The notes below the pieces were generated by a model. It was given only the letters and a program-made list of their open reading frames with translations. It was not told the origin of the DNA and did not search any database. 64,000 bases of DNA from Sisyra terminalis (lineage: Eukaryota; Arthropoda; Insecta; Neuroptera; Sisyridae). The stretch covers positions 15,686,001 to 15,750,000 of the forward strand of contig OY292278.1 in NCBI GenBank assembly GCA_958496175.1, given 5' to 3'. Positions 1 to 13,293 of this stretch are shown in pieces (position 1 is the stretch's first letter; each line of letters opens with the position of its first letter). Position numbers and translations under genes: made by a program.

Positions 1-69
1 TCAATTAATTGTTTTTCCATTTGCTTAACTGTACTTTTCAATTCTTATTTATAACTTGTTGTTTCCTAG

Positions 70-3000
70 GTTCTGGAGAAAATTTGCTTGAAATCCTCAC
101 TGCAATATGCGAAACATCCGATTTACCAGAGGGAAAGGTTTTAAGTTACTTAAACAACTATGTGAAACTAATTACACACCCAGAATTCGATATAAAACGC
201 TTAAAAATTACCACGGAACAATTATTTTGCTGGTAAATATCAAGCATATGAAATAAATAAGAATTATAATATTTCTCTGTACTTTCTTTTGTAGTTTACG
301 AATTGCTTGCGTTCATGAAGCAACCCATATTCGAGCGGCCGGACTACGAGCAGTGCGATATAGTATTAAAACGATCGAACATGTCTTAGAACTTAGGAAA
401 CTTCAATTCTCATATTTGATTGCTAAGTATGTATAAAGTACTGCCTATTTGGGTATCTTTAGTATTTAATATCTCGAAAAAATCTTCGACTTTTTTTTTG
501 GAAGTTTAATACTAACATAGATTTTTGTAACCCAATTGATCTATATGAGTCATATTTGGATTTCATATTAAAAAAGAGAATATCTTATTTTCGTCTTTTA
601 GGCTCCATTTTATTTACGTCTTTTCCAGGATATTTCCTAGGTATATTTTTTATCAGTATGTATTCTAAGAAATTAAAAAGACTACTTTATCTACCTGTCT
701 AGACCCTTTTTCTCAGAAACACGTTAGAATATGAAATTGATATTACACACGAAGGTCTATAGTCCTCCAAAGCTAAGAAAAATTCAAACTTTTAACTTAA
801 CGCAATCGAAAAATTCGACTATTTAAGGTTGATTTTAACATTCGAAAGCAAAACAAAACTTAGGACCCCTTTAAGATCACTTTGTCTCCCTGCCAAGACC
901 CTTTTTCTCATAAAAGCATTAAAGTATGAAGTTGAAATTGATATTACCCACAAAGGTCCCATAAAGCTGTTAAAAAATCGAACTTTTAACTTAACACAAT
1001 CAAAAAATATGACCGTTTAAGGTTGATTTTAACACTCGAACAGAAAAAAAAACTTCAGTGGTATTTTCGCTTTTTCTTAGAATCATGAAATTTGGTAAGA
1101 AGCAAAGCCTTGTAACTAGTGTCCGACCGAACTTTCGGTTTCTATCTTATATTAGATTTTTTAATTATGAATACTGATCTTATTATCAGTTATCACATTA
1201 AAATTATTTTTAATACATAGTTGTAGCTTCATTAAGCTTTTTAATATATTTTTTTCAGTTCGAGAGAAAACTGACCAAAGTTTAGGGGAAATTATTTTGT
1301 TTTGTATTTTTTTTTCAATTGTAATTTATCGTCACTTTATAATTGCCACAGTTTTTAGTGTTAATAAAAATCCGTAAATCGAGAAATATCGAAATTTGAT
1401 CGATACCAGATTAGAATCCAATACTTACCAGCTTTGGAGCGACGACCTTGACTACTCAACGATCAGTAGGCTACTTTTTTATTTTATATTATTCGTAACT
1501 AATGTTAAAAAGAAATATTAGGTGTATTTATTTCAAATCAACCCCTTATTATAAGTAGCAAAAATAATTTATTTGAAATAAAAAGTGATATTAGTTCAAA
1601 TATCAGAGACCCATGAACTAATGACAAATTATGTCCAACTTTTTTCCTACAAAAAGATGACCTTATATGAAAGTTTTGGTTTCAACCGAAACTAAGGCTG
1701 ATGCCGAAATTCGGTTTCGTCCGTAAAAACTAGTTTCGGTCGGACATTACGTTTAATATTTATATTAGGATGGTCCTAAATAGGGTTGTTTTTGAATTTT
1801 TTTGCTCCCAGGGACTCAAATGCTTTCAAATTGGTAAAAAAAATCCCTAAAAATTTGAGCTCTTAATATTAACTTTAAGATAGTTCGCTTTCTAACTTAA
1901 GTTTCTTATGGAAATAACGAGGAAAAAAATTAATTTGTTCTTTAGAGTTCCATAACTCAGCGACAAATAAATTGAAAGTAATTAATCGCATCATGTTTAT
2001 TGTAAATTTAACGCTATACAAAAAAGAGCTCTTATGATTTTTCGCTAAATCTATTGGCTTAAGAGTTATTCGAGCTTAAAATTTAATTATTATATAATTA
2101 TTAATATTATCAACTATAGTTAATGAGTAAATACTTATTTTTACGGAATATATCAAATTTCTTATGCAAAATTTGTATTTATGATCAAAAAGAAGCATAT
2201 ACAATATTATTCTCGTGATTTTTCACGACGTAGCTGTAATAGTTTATCCTTAATTTTTTGTACTTGTTCTTTGTCATCAGATTCAATATTAGATATTAGC
2301 TATGTAACCAACTTTACCATCTTTCCGTTGCTCAATTAAAAAATGGATTATATTTTCTTTGATCATTAGTGCCGCATTTTTAAGCCAATAGATGAGCCAA
2401 TAACTCTTAAGCCAATAGATTTAGTGAAATATAAGAGCTCTTTTTTGTAGAGCGTTAAATTTACAGTACGCATGACGCGATTAGTTCCTTTCGATTTATT
2501 TGTCGCCGAGTTATGGAATTCTAAAGAAAAAAATATTTTTTTCCCTCGTTATTTCCATAAGAAACTTAAGTTGGAAAGCGGGCTATCTTAAAGTTAATAT
2601 TAAGAGCTCAAATTTTCAGGGATTTTTTTTTACCAATTTGGAAGCATTTGAGCCCCTGGGAGCAAAGAAATTTAATAACACCCCTATTAAGGACCACCCT
2701 AATTTATGTATATAAAAAAAACCCAAAAAATTCCATCTACGTGGTAAACTATTAAATTTTCTGACATTATTTATGGTCTGGTAATAGTTTTGTATTTTGT
2801 CCAGTTACGGAAGTTTAAGAAATTATTACTTACACTTTTATTAGCTTGTTGACTCCTTGTAAATATTGGCAACCATTGAAATCGTGTGTAGAGTATTCGA
2901 AGTTTCTTAACACGTTTTACGCATCAATAGTTGGTATTAATTAAGTAATTAAGTCGGTGTTAATACGTGATTGTGATTAGAAAATATTATGTTAAACTAT

Positions 3001-6000
3001 AATTACATAACGTCATTATCATTGCGCCCATGTGTGGCTAGTTAATAATGACCTATTATAACTGTTGTTGAGATGAGAAAATATTTTATGCTTTAAATAT
3101 TTACATTTCTTTTTTTTTAGATCTTTAGATTTGGCGTCATTTCAGGACATCGAACGAGTGCAGGCTTTAAAATTAATTCGACGAATTTTATTAATTGCAC
3201 CAAACTATTTCGACGTTGCCTTAGGACGATCATTAATTTCGCTAGCCAATGGATCGCAAGAAGAGAAAGATCGAATGTTACGTGCTTGTTTGGCAGCTCT
3301 TTCAGAATTAGGTATCATAAAAAAAGGAACCAAACAAAAAAAACTTTACCTAAAATTTGTTTATTTTCAGGAGTTTTAAATTCAGAGTTATTTATAAGTA
3401 TTGGTGGCGTTGTGGCAATAATGCGAAACATTTTGGAGTGTCAAACTCCTCGAATTGCCGAATCGTTATGTGGAACTTTATTACATTTATTAAATCATCC
3501 AAAAACGAGGCACAAAGCTGGAATAGACTTGGAATGTTTGGCAGCGCCGTACTGTGATTTTCATTACAAAAAGAAATCTAACTCAGGGTCTGAACGGAAG
3601 GATATGATTGACGAAAAAGATTTACGCTTCAACTGCAGCCGCTTGGCTTTACTTTCCGTGTTGCGAAGCTGGCCGGGAATTTTACACTTTTGCAATCCTA
3701 CGAATCGAACGTGTCTAAAAGCGATGGTTGATGTTTTATATTTGGAGCATTTAGAAGTCAAAGTAAAATTTGCAACACAAAAAATAAATTGAAATGATTC
3801 ACTTTTATTTTCTTTAGAATGCTGTTTTGGATCTTTTGTACGAACTGTTGAATTTGCCGCAACCGGAATGGACAGATGAGTTCAGTGTGGCATTGAATGC
3901 CGTTGATCCTTCGGATGCGCAGGATTCGTGGCGTTTAGGCGATGGATTTGTGGCTGCCGAGGCGAGATCAATATTACCCCATTTGGCCAGGACAACTCCA
4001 AATTTGGCCGATATTCATTTGGCGTTTTTGTTATACATTTTCAACGAAATCGGCTTACTAATGGCACTGGCTGAGGTCATTGTTTCGGGTGACACTTTTA
4101 TATGCGTTAGAGCTACGGTTTTGTTAGGCGTTTTACTCCATCTTAGCCATCAATTGTTGCCGCCTGATTGTTGTAATATAACGCCACCGTTACCAAATCT
4201 TTTGATGCATGCTATGAATAAACATCAAGCCTTATCGGCCGTGACAGCCTTGCAAAATTTAGATACGTAAGTTTTATGTAAATACTTTGTAAGATATACA
4301 AACAGCTTAGCATATATGCATGACTGGTTGCCTATCTGCCATAAAAATTGTGAACAGTTTACCCGATTTACCCCATAGGTTTCAAACCTCTTACGAATCA
4401 CCATCTTTTACTTCTTTAAATTTATTTAAAAGGGACCCGTACTACTCCTTCGGAATGATTCAATATATCAATGTTATTAAAACAAAAAAAGGATATCACA
4501 TTACTTCAGAAGGCTTCCCGTCTTTATCATCTCTCTAAAAAGTTTCAGCCCTTAACATTAGGTAATATTATGCCCGTTAGTAAATGTTGGTAATCACTGG
4601 TGTCCATTATATTTACACTAATATTAAAATAAAAAAAGTTTCGAAAGTTTTGGGCCATTACTAAGTATATTACTGAAAGGAAACTAAAATAATATCGAAC
4701 TTATGTTCTAAAGTTATTTTGACCAAAAGCCCTTATTATATATATGCTTGCTATATATAGCAGGCATTATCAGTGACTAACAGTTGCGAAAAAATCTAAC
4801 TCTGCTTTTATCCTATTTTGTTTTTTGACTTTGGAGTCTATCTATCTAAAAGGATTATGGTTAGATTAGTTTCAGCCGATTGGGTCCCTGTGGATATTTT
4901 TCAACCTATGGCTAGGTGGTCATAGAGATTTAAAGCGTAAGCTAGGGTTCAATACTGCTTAATAACCACTGTGAAAGCATGACTGGCAATCGAAATTCGT
5001 TTCTAAGGGCAATGCGACAAAATATTTTTCAAACTCAATAAATAGTTGTTTTTTTTTTGCTTTTTAGAATGTTGAAACAGCGACCTGCATCTTCTAGTCT
5101 ATTTTTGAATCATATTTTAATATCATCTAATTTTTTTAATTCTAATACAAATATCCACTTATATCCAAGATCGAGATTGTTAACAACTCGATCAAAGATC
5201 TATCAGTTTGTTAATAAAGATAGTGAAAATTTGTTACGTGATTCGACCGTTTTAGAGTCTAAAGATGGTTTTGCGTGGGATTGGGATATCATTAGAACAA
5301 TTTTAAAGGTTGGTACTTATCGAAAAATGTTTTCAAAGTTTTAATTTTTTTCTTATTTTCTTTGAAACAGGATAGCATTGAAATGAGGCAAACGTTGGAC
5401 GAATCAAATCATAAGGCTTTTATAAAGCGGCTCATACACTATTTCATGCCTTCGAGTAATCGATTTTCGCATATGGATAGTTCGATGAAACAAACCGAAA
5501 AATTTACTCTGGCCGGTTGTGATTTAATCAAATATTTGCTGTCAATTCATGAGGTATTTTTTCTAAGTAAATTATTAGCATTTGGCTTCGGTTAAATACT
5601 GTTGAAAAAAAATATTTCAATTATGGTAAATTTATAAATTAAGCCAAAAATTCAAATATACAGATGATTGCTACATTAGTATAAATAGTATATAAAAGAT
5701 GGATTTCCATGAAATTTTAGTCAAATAATGTATATTTAATTTATAAATTTTAGCTGGATGGAAAAAAATTGTTGATGGTACTTTTCAATGACATCGCGGA
5801 GCAAATTGATGCAATAACCAGTTCAAAAAGTGCCCACGATTGCCTATTCAGTCCTCAACACATGTCAAATACATGCTGCCAACAGTATTTTCTACTAATC
5901 GGTCATTTAACTCACACTTCCCCCGGCTTGGAGATCTTCTCCGAAACCGGCCTTTCCGAAAGGTATATTATATTTTCAATAACTACTTCGGTTAAAATTT

Positions 6001-9000
6001 ATTGAAAACATCTTGCAATTTCAGCCTCTGTAAATTGGCGACGACAACAAATCATGATTGCTATGTTAAGCTAATAATATCCAGCCTGGATTATTCATAC
6101 GATTCATTTCCACGAAAAATTTTAGCCAAAACGCTAGTGTGTAATGTAAAATCGTCACGATTGTATGCCACCCAGTTCCTACTAGTGCTGATTCGAGCCA
6201 AAGTTTTTCGCTTTGAAATATGGGGAGTTGAGATGTTGGTCAATCAGCTGTATGATCAATCGAAAGCCGTTTCATTAACGGCATTGAATACGTTGCATGA
6301 AGCCTGCGAAGAAAAAGTAATTAATCAAAATTATTTTAAACTACGATAGGGAGTTTGGTTCATTGCATATCAAAAAAACGGGTTGTCTAAACAATACGCT
6401 TTATCAGGCACAGCCAAAATGTGACATGGCCCAAAATCGATTGGGAACCACTGGTCTAAAGTCTAAACAGTAGCCATATTAATACACAACTAGTAATTTC
6501 CCGTTAATTATCAGTACAAATTTGAGACAATGATCGTATTTCACTCACACGTATGTGTTTACAATATTTGTTCTCTGTCTTTGCCGACATAAATGTAGTA
6601 TATGTATTACATACGTTTACCTCAGAGAAGAGAGACTTATATAGAACTTCAATTATCACGTTAACGAAAAAGGCGCTTGGGCCAGTAGTTCTGCATTACG
6701 AACCTCAGTTGGCGCTGTACGAAACCGTACTTGGCCACGCCTTTAAATTTCAAAGCGCATACGTAAATAAAGGAGGGAATTTAAATTTGAAATGAAACTA
6801 ATATCATCATGAAATTATCGTATTTTAATTAAGTAACAATAAAAATCTAATACAGCTAAATTATTATTAAAATTTCATCTTATACAAATATTTCATATGT
6901 TTGACCATCAATTATTGAGCTACATCGATGATATTCAAAACATAATGTTTTCAAGAATAGAAGGGGTTAGGCTCCTCCTCAATACAACGAAAAGTGATAT
7001 TTTGCATTACAATGCCATCTATTAGTTTCTTTTAGAAATACTAGATCATGTTTTGGTGTTCCATATGAATTGAACTTCTATATAAGTCTCTCTTCTCTGG
7101 TTTACCTATTATTAGTATGAGATTTAAAAGAAAGATATGTTTTTTTGAAATTATTCAATGCAATATTCAAAGTAATGTAAGCAAACTCGATTGAATAAAT
7201 AATTAGTTTCAATACATAGATATAAATGGGTAAATAAAATATACAATTACTATTGTATTAACATAATTTTAGGATGTTGCTATTTAGGATTGGTCATACA
7301 TATCTAAACATAACATTTTATGGTAATAATCTGCTTCTATGTGGTAAATGTTTTCAAATATTTTTCGATTATGTGACTCATGTTGTATCGATAAACGGTT
7401 AATTCCTGTAATATGTGATATACATTTTATATATATGGCCAAATTTGTTTACATATTATACACAATGTATAAATATCCAACTGTATATACATACAGTATC
7501 AATAAATAAATAGGCAATTTAATCTTTTATTTGTAAACCAGTAATTTTTGGATAAAACAAATGGACATAACTAGCGATGAATGAAATCGAAATGACAGTT
7601 GAAACTAATGAAATGATAGTTCAAATTTGAGACAATTTGTTAACAACTTTATATACTTTGTCCTTGTCTTTGCCACAACACATACGTTTGCTTATTATGT
7701 ATTTTGATATTAAAAGTAACATTGATAAGTATTTTAATTACTTCCGAATCACAATAAATTAATGGATAATAATATATATAAGTCTTTGAGATTCAATTAA
7801 AAAACTATTTTATGACAACGCGTTTCGACAGTTTTTGACTGTCATCATCAGGTAATAATAGTAATAATAAGATTATACTATTATAATAAGATTATTACTA
7901 TTATTACCTGATGATGACAGTCAAAAACTGTCGAAACGCGTTGTAATAAAATATTTTTTTAATTGAATCTTAAAGACTTATATATATTATTATCCATTAA
8001 AAGTAAATTGTGTTTATAAGTGTATCATATTTTAGTTATCACAAACCACATATAACTGGTGTGCCAGTTCAGGCATTACCCGAAAAGGCTACGGTAGTGA
8101 ATTGAAAACATATTTTTAACTATACCAAAGAAGTATAACTTCTCACGCGCGTATATAAGTACATATACCGTTTTTTTTTTTTTTTTTGATAAACAATGTG
8201 CCAAACAAAACTCCAATAGAACTTGAAGTACACATTACGTATAGGTACTTTGGATACACTTAAATTATACTTATATCAGAAAAGTATAAGAAAAATTAAA
8301 CTTAAATACCTTATGTTCTGTTTTGTCATATAACCATTCCTCTTTTTTGTAGGTATATTTGGAGAAATTAGTTAGTTTAAAGCCAGATTTAATTAATTTA
8401 GGAGATAAGGGATTGTTATTATTGATTCGATTATTATCTTCAACCATGGGATTTTCATGGCTGGAGCAATCAAATTTTATTCAGAATGAAATACAACGAT
8501 GGAAAACAAACTATAACTATCGGTATTGATCAGGTATTTTTTAGTTTTCTTTTTCTTAATTCTATGGGAATATTTTTAGATATGTGCGTATTATTGAAGA
8601 AGATCTTCATGATTGTTTAACGTTACATCAACGTAGTGAAGATGGACACTATAACTGTCGAATAAGTTCGGTTAAATCGGTTTCACGTCGTGATATTTTT
8701 GTTCCTCCTCATCTTTACGGTCAATTAGTTCAGCATCAGAAGGGATACAACGCTTTGATGGAATGGGGAAATTTGAATGAAATGTTCCAATGCATCGAAC
8801 AAGCACTTTGTAATACCGATAGTGAAATTTTAGAATTGAAAGCCGCCTTATGGGCTTGCGGAAATGTCGGCACGTCGGCTCGAGGAGTTGATTTATTGGC
8901 GTCACGCAATGTGTTCCAATCAACGATAAATATTGCAAAGTTTTGTCCCGTTTATGCTTTGAGAGGAACGGCAATTTATGTTTTGGGTGTGATGGGCGTC

Positions 9001-12000
9001 ACATATCGGGGTGCCAATGAACTGTTTAAATTGGGGTGGATTTGTACGCGACATGATCGTCATGAACGATGGCCAATAATCGAGGGTGAAAATTGGGATT
9101 TAGATTCATCGCCATTCTCGAAAACTCATAGTCCGGTTATTGAAACGGAATCTGATCGATTTTCGGAAAATTCAACGACTCATTTCTGGAACGATGATAA
9201 TACGACTAATTCATCAAAAACGGCCCTTGGAACTGACGGTGCTGCAGAATATTTAGGATATCCAGATGAAAGTGTCGCCGATGAAGAATATGTGTCAACT
9301 CGCGAAAAATCATCAACTTTACCACCAACGTCCACATCTAGTGATGGAATGCCAATTGTGAAACACCAACGTTCTTTGTCCGAATCAAAAACCGTGGACG
9401 TTATCACATCGAAAATCGCTTTGGATATTAAGTCGAAATTAAATTCACAAAGCAGTGTCGGAGGAAACACGGATAAGTCAAATGAAATACTTCCACATCG
9501 GCACCGCGATTATTCCGAATCGAGCACATCTGGTGTTAGTTCCTGTGACTCCATGGCTGGCAAATTTGTTATTAGCGAAAGAATACAAACGCTAAGTCCA
9601 ATTCCTAGTTCCTCGAGTCTTAGTACAATTGCCAAACCAACCTTATCATACAATATGCATCGAAGACGATCTGATCATAACAGACCAGTAGAATCACGTA
9701 AGAATCTGAAACTTTTACTCCTAAACTCTTCATTTAATTATTCACAATTTTTAGTTAATTCATATTCAGAAATGCGAACGATATCACCGACTGAATCTTC
9801 TCGATTGAGTCATCAGGATTTACTAGGATATACAACGTTACGATCATTACGTCAACACCAAAAACCAAGCATTCAGCATTTTAATTCCGGAGAAGATTTG
9901 ACCGTGCTAAGTGCAAGTGGTGAAAAAACCAAACTTGGAAGTTCTGTTGGTAGTAGGTCGTATAAAATACGAAGTTTGGATCGGCAATATACTAATACGA
10001 AGTAAATTTTTAATTTGAAAAAATCTAATAAAATATTAAACTGAAATTTGTTTCAGTTTTTCAAATTTAAATGCTAGACTTACAACAAATCCAATTTTGT
10101 TGGGAGCCAGCACATCGTCGTTATCAAGCGTCAGGCAAAGAACGACACTGTTGAAAAAATCAGAAGAAACTACGGGTCCATGCTACATGGGAATTAGTAT
10201 GCCACGAAATTTGCTTGATATTTTCCCAAATGAAAAAGTCATTCATAAACATACCCAACATCCATGTCAAGGTACGTTTATAACTTTAATTTAAAAATAT
10301 TTTATAAGACTTTAAGGAGTTCTACTTTCTGCTTACTTTGTTCACCACTTCTACTCATTTCACTCGCCAACTTCCACCATAATCACATGTACATATTAAA
10401 TATAAAATTTTCGTTACATATTAAATTTTCAAATTTTTTTGTTTTAGGTCTGAAAATTGACCATTCATCGATTGAAATGACCGGTGAAGAATTCGTATAT
10501 ATCTGTGTGGAAAGAATTCACGACACTCGAAACTGTATCAGTTGTTGTCGACAAAAATTTCCAGAAGAGATCAATATATATAAAGCATTTAATGCGTGGA
10601 ACCATCAAATCATGTCCGCCATCAATGAACCGAGTACTTCAAAAAAAGAAATTGAAATGGAAGGTATATATTATCTATACAATATAAGGTCTTGGATACA
10701 GGTCTGTGCCCTTTGGTAAAAAAGGCTTTTTTTGGGTGGAGTAGTTACCCGATATTGTTGTCCATCGCAAAGGATCTAGTGGGATCCACTTGGCGAGTTG
10801 GCCCCCAAATAGGAACCTATATCGAAACTTATGTTAAAATATCGGCTTGATATACAAACACATTTTATATACTTTTCGCGACCAAATTCCTCTTTAACAT
10901 AGAGATACGGGCAAAAATGTCCACCTCCATGGCTATTTTTCAAAGTTATATATCTCAAAAACTAATTCAGCTAGAGACGTGAAGCCAACGCGAAGTTTTA
11001 GATTATTTTACAGAGTATATCATATATATTTTTTTAAATTTTTAGAAAAAAAATTTGTACATTTAATTATATATTTCAAAATTAAAATAGTAAAGACGGT
11101 CGTATATACAATGATTATCTTTCGAATGGTAAAGATTGCAAAAGTATTTTCCGTTATTCCTGTGATTTTCCAATAGAAACTTTACAGTGTGATATTGTTC
11201 TCATGCAACAGCTTTTAATTGTTATTTTTCATATGAACGATAATTATCCAGAATTCTGCGTCCTACGAGATACTAACTAAATTATTTTCGGTTCATAATA
11301 TTCCAGTTGTAATAAATTATAACAGTGACGATAATTTTTTTATTCTTATTTTAATAAAAATTGAACACTAGTTGGTTTTTCTTTTCTTTTGGGATAACTA
11401 TTTCGACTCTTGAAAGTAATTATCTTTAGAGTAAATATAGAAACACAAAAAAACTAATAAAAAATAAAAATGTTATGTTTCCTTAGACTTACAATTATGA
11501 AAATAATATATGTTTTGCTCTTTTATGTGATCTATTTTTTATTAAAGTTTTATGAAAAAAATGTGGTCCAACACTTCGAAAAAAAATAAAACCGAGGTAT
11601 ACTATTAGGCGTAAATCACATTTTATTTTTTTGCAAGGTATTGCACCAACTATTTTTCCACGCAATTTTTATGAGTTATAGTGCTTATGTAGAAGCATAA
11701 AATATTCAGAGAATATATTACAGAGAACACAAAAAAATTATTTCATTTGTTTTTTTTTTTATATTTTTTTTTTTTAAAATTTCAAAAAAATATATATGAT
11801 ATACTCTGTAAAATAATCTAAAGCCTCGCGTTGGTTTCACTTCTCTAGCTTAATTAGTTTTTGAGATATATAACTTTGAAAAATAGTCATGTGGGTGGAC
11901 ATTTTTGTCCATATCTCAAGGTTAAAGAGGAATTTGGTCGCGAAAAGTATATAAAATATGTTTGTATATCAGGCCGATATTTTAGCATAAGTTTCGATAT

Positions 12001-13293
12001 AGGTTCCTATTTGGAGGCCAACTCGCCATGTGGATCCTACTAGACCCTTTTTGTTCATTTATGTTATAATAGACTTAATGCACTTGTTCCAAATGAAAGC
12101 AGTAAAAAAAAGACATTTTCACCCGAGTGCACAGACCTGTATACAAAATTATGGTTCAAAATAATATTAATTGTGAAAAAATTTAAGGTTTTATCGATCC
12201 TACTATGAAAATCAGAGTTCTCAAACATGTCGACCTCATATCCAACCCATTTTGGTACAAATCTTCTCGTCAAACATTGCTGAACCTCAAGCAAAAATAT
12301 CCTCAAATTTTCCAAGACATATGCTTGTATTCAGAAGTTTGTCAAATCCTCTCAAACGTACCAATTCGAATAGTCCCACGACGCTTTATTCAAGAAATAT
12401 TTCAAGATTTAAGTTTTGATCCACTTCTCAGAGAAATTAGCAATATTATCAAAGAAATTAGAAGTCAATTACAGGAAGAAAATGTTAACAATTCTGGCGT
12501 TAAAACAACCGATAACAACGGATCTGGCGATGCTAGCAAAAACGAAAATAACAAAGATGTTGCCGATCGTCAACATGAATTATCTGGATTGACTCGAGTT
12601 CGTCGGGTTTATTCTCAGAGTAGCGGGAATAAAGTTGTGGTCGTTTCATCAAAGAATTCAAATATGACCATCACGACTGGATTTACCGTGCATTCAATAA
12701 GTGATAATGAAGACAGTGCAAGTTCTGGTTTTGTTGAGGATGCATCGCCGAGTTATGTTCCAGTGAGAAGTCCTCCACTGGCTAGTGTCAAAGAAGAGAC
12801 GATGTCAAGTGTTGAAGATGTTTTAAACGAACGGACTAACGACAAAAAGTATTATCCTAGTGGAAAAGTTTATGATATTAGTACCGCCAATGATTCTGAA
12901 CAACCAAAGCGGATAGTAAGTCCTCGAGGACACAAAACCGATTTAGATTCCTTAAGTTTATCGTGCAGTAAAAATAAGTTTCCCATCACCACTCGTTTGG
13001 AGCAAAATACGACTCCATCGTTAAAATTCAGTAGTTATACAAGAACGCCGTTAACATCCCCCACGTTAACAACCCCTCCCAGTCGTCCCTTCTCTATTCA
13101 AGGATTATTTGAACGAAACACGTACACTTCACTACCTTCTCCATACACTCCAACCACAACCGTAAAAAGCCTCAATTCAAGTTCAGAAGTTTCAACCACT
13201 TTAGAAACCCAATTGAAAGTGACTGAAGAAAAAACTACCGATAACCCGAAAACCAATTCCATTTCCACCACACAATGTGTTCCTAAACCGTAA
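70..13293 (+). CDS. rictor: Rictor, mTORC2 subunit (5' partial)
   Basis: Scaffold subunit that defines TOR complex 2, which phosphorylates AKT/SGK/PKC-family kinases. Exons read here: 70-232, 295-426, 3121-3311, 3371-3762, 3818-4266, 5068-5308, 5371-5553, 5754-5962, 6025-6316, 8353-8522, 8580-9697, 9755-10001, 10057-10271, 10448-10663, 12188-13293. All phases join, giving about 1770 aa; the N-terminus lies left of the window. Conserved Rictor blocks seen include LLNHPKTR, DSWRLGDGFVAAEA, ISSLDYS, LGDKGLLLL, LYGQLV and, near the C-terminus, DICLYSEV...RRFIQEIFQDL. The middle (about 9070-10000) is Ser-rich. After the usual C-terminal block there is an extra Ser/Thr-rich tail of about 250 aa that the human protein lacks. 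The stop TAA at 13291 overlaps a good donor sequence (GTAAGT at 13290), so a further exon cannot be excluded. The acceptor at 12187 is an unusual AAG. Confidence 0.95.
711..1055. repeat. Two-copy tandem duplication in rictor intron
   Basis: Two imperfect direct copies about 185 bp apart, starting at AGACCCTTTTTCTCA (711 and 896). Each ends in a similar stretch containing TTTAAGGTTGATTTTAACA. The 63-codon open frame at 829-1020 is repeat sequence, not a gene. The rest of this intron (427-1757) shows nothing I recognise. Confidence 0.6.
1766..2701. mobile_element. Foldback non-autonomous element, hAT-like
   Basis: Long inverted repeat inside the rictor intron. The tips are TAGGATGG and CCACCCTA, and the arms are roughly 400 bp each (for example AAGAGCTC and TTAATATTAAG occur in both). 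It is flanked by 8 bp duplications ATTTATAT (1758-1765) and ATTTATGT (2702-2709), with one mismatch. An 8 bp duplication and a TAGGG-type tip fit the hAT superfamily. It has no transposase. It is related to the element at 48350-49148: both share the GGGCTCAAACTTTCAGAGAT-like block. Confidence 0.7.
7759..7999. repeat. Near-perfect palindrome with hammerhead-like cores
   Basis: Palindrome centred near 7878. The outer arms are ATATATAAGTCTTTGAGATTC and its near-complement, and the inner arms contain CTGATGATGACAGTC...GTCGAAACGCG on both strands. The centre is a TAATAA-rich spacer. Each strand carries the conserved pieces of a hammerhead ribozyme (see the separate entry). It lies inside the rictor intron. 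Confidence 0.8.
7901..7949 (+). ncRNA. Hammerhead-ribozyme-like motif
   Basis: Order of parts: stem I 5' strand TTATTAC (7901-7907), CTGATGA core (7908-7914), one extra T, stem II GACAGT/ACTGTC with loop CAAAA (7916-7932), GAAA (7933-7936), CGCGTT, then stem I 3' strand GTAATAA (7943-7949), a perfect 7 bp match to the first strand. Stem III would be ACG/CGU with no loop, so it could only form between two molecules. The extra base between the core and stem II departs from the consensus. A mirror copy with one stem I mismatch lies on the - strand (7811-7858). Activity is not shown by sequence alone. Confidence 0.4.
10699..12139. mobile_element. TA-flanked foldback element in rictor intron
   Basis: Inverted repeat with tips CAGGTCTGTGC and GCACAGACCTG, flanked by TA on both sides (10697-10698, 12140-12141). 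Arms of about 350 bp (10699-11035 and 11790-12139) surround an AT-rich centre. The mirrored 60-codon open frames at 10776-10958 (-) and 11861-12043 (+) are the two arms read as protein and are not genes. TA duplication suggests a Tc1/mariner-type mobiliser. No transposase is present. Confidence 0.7.

Larger units (their letters stand above)
6317..8352. other. Repeat-filled rictor intron
   Basis: This 2.0 kb intron holds a decayed hAT-like tip near 6435-6465 (reverse complement CCAGTGGTTCCCAATCGATT). It also has an inverted pair of about 30 bp around AGAGAAGAGAGACTTATATA (6625-6655 and 7070-7100), and the palindrome listed separately at 7759-7999. The 80-codon open frame at 6553-6795 lies within this repeat material and has no coding features I recognise. 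Confidence 0.5.

Noticed and set aside
10776..12043. Two similar 60-codon frames on opposite strands
   Set aside because: They are the inverted arms of a foldback element, not paralogous genes.
12205..13293. A separate gene starting at ATG 12205
   Set aside because: The frame joins the previous Rictor exon in phase and contains the family's C-terminal block, so it is the last Rictor exon.
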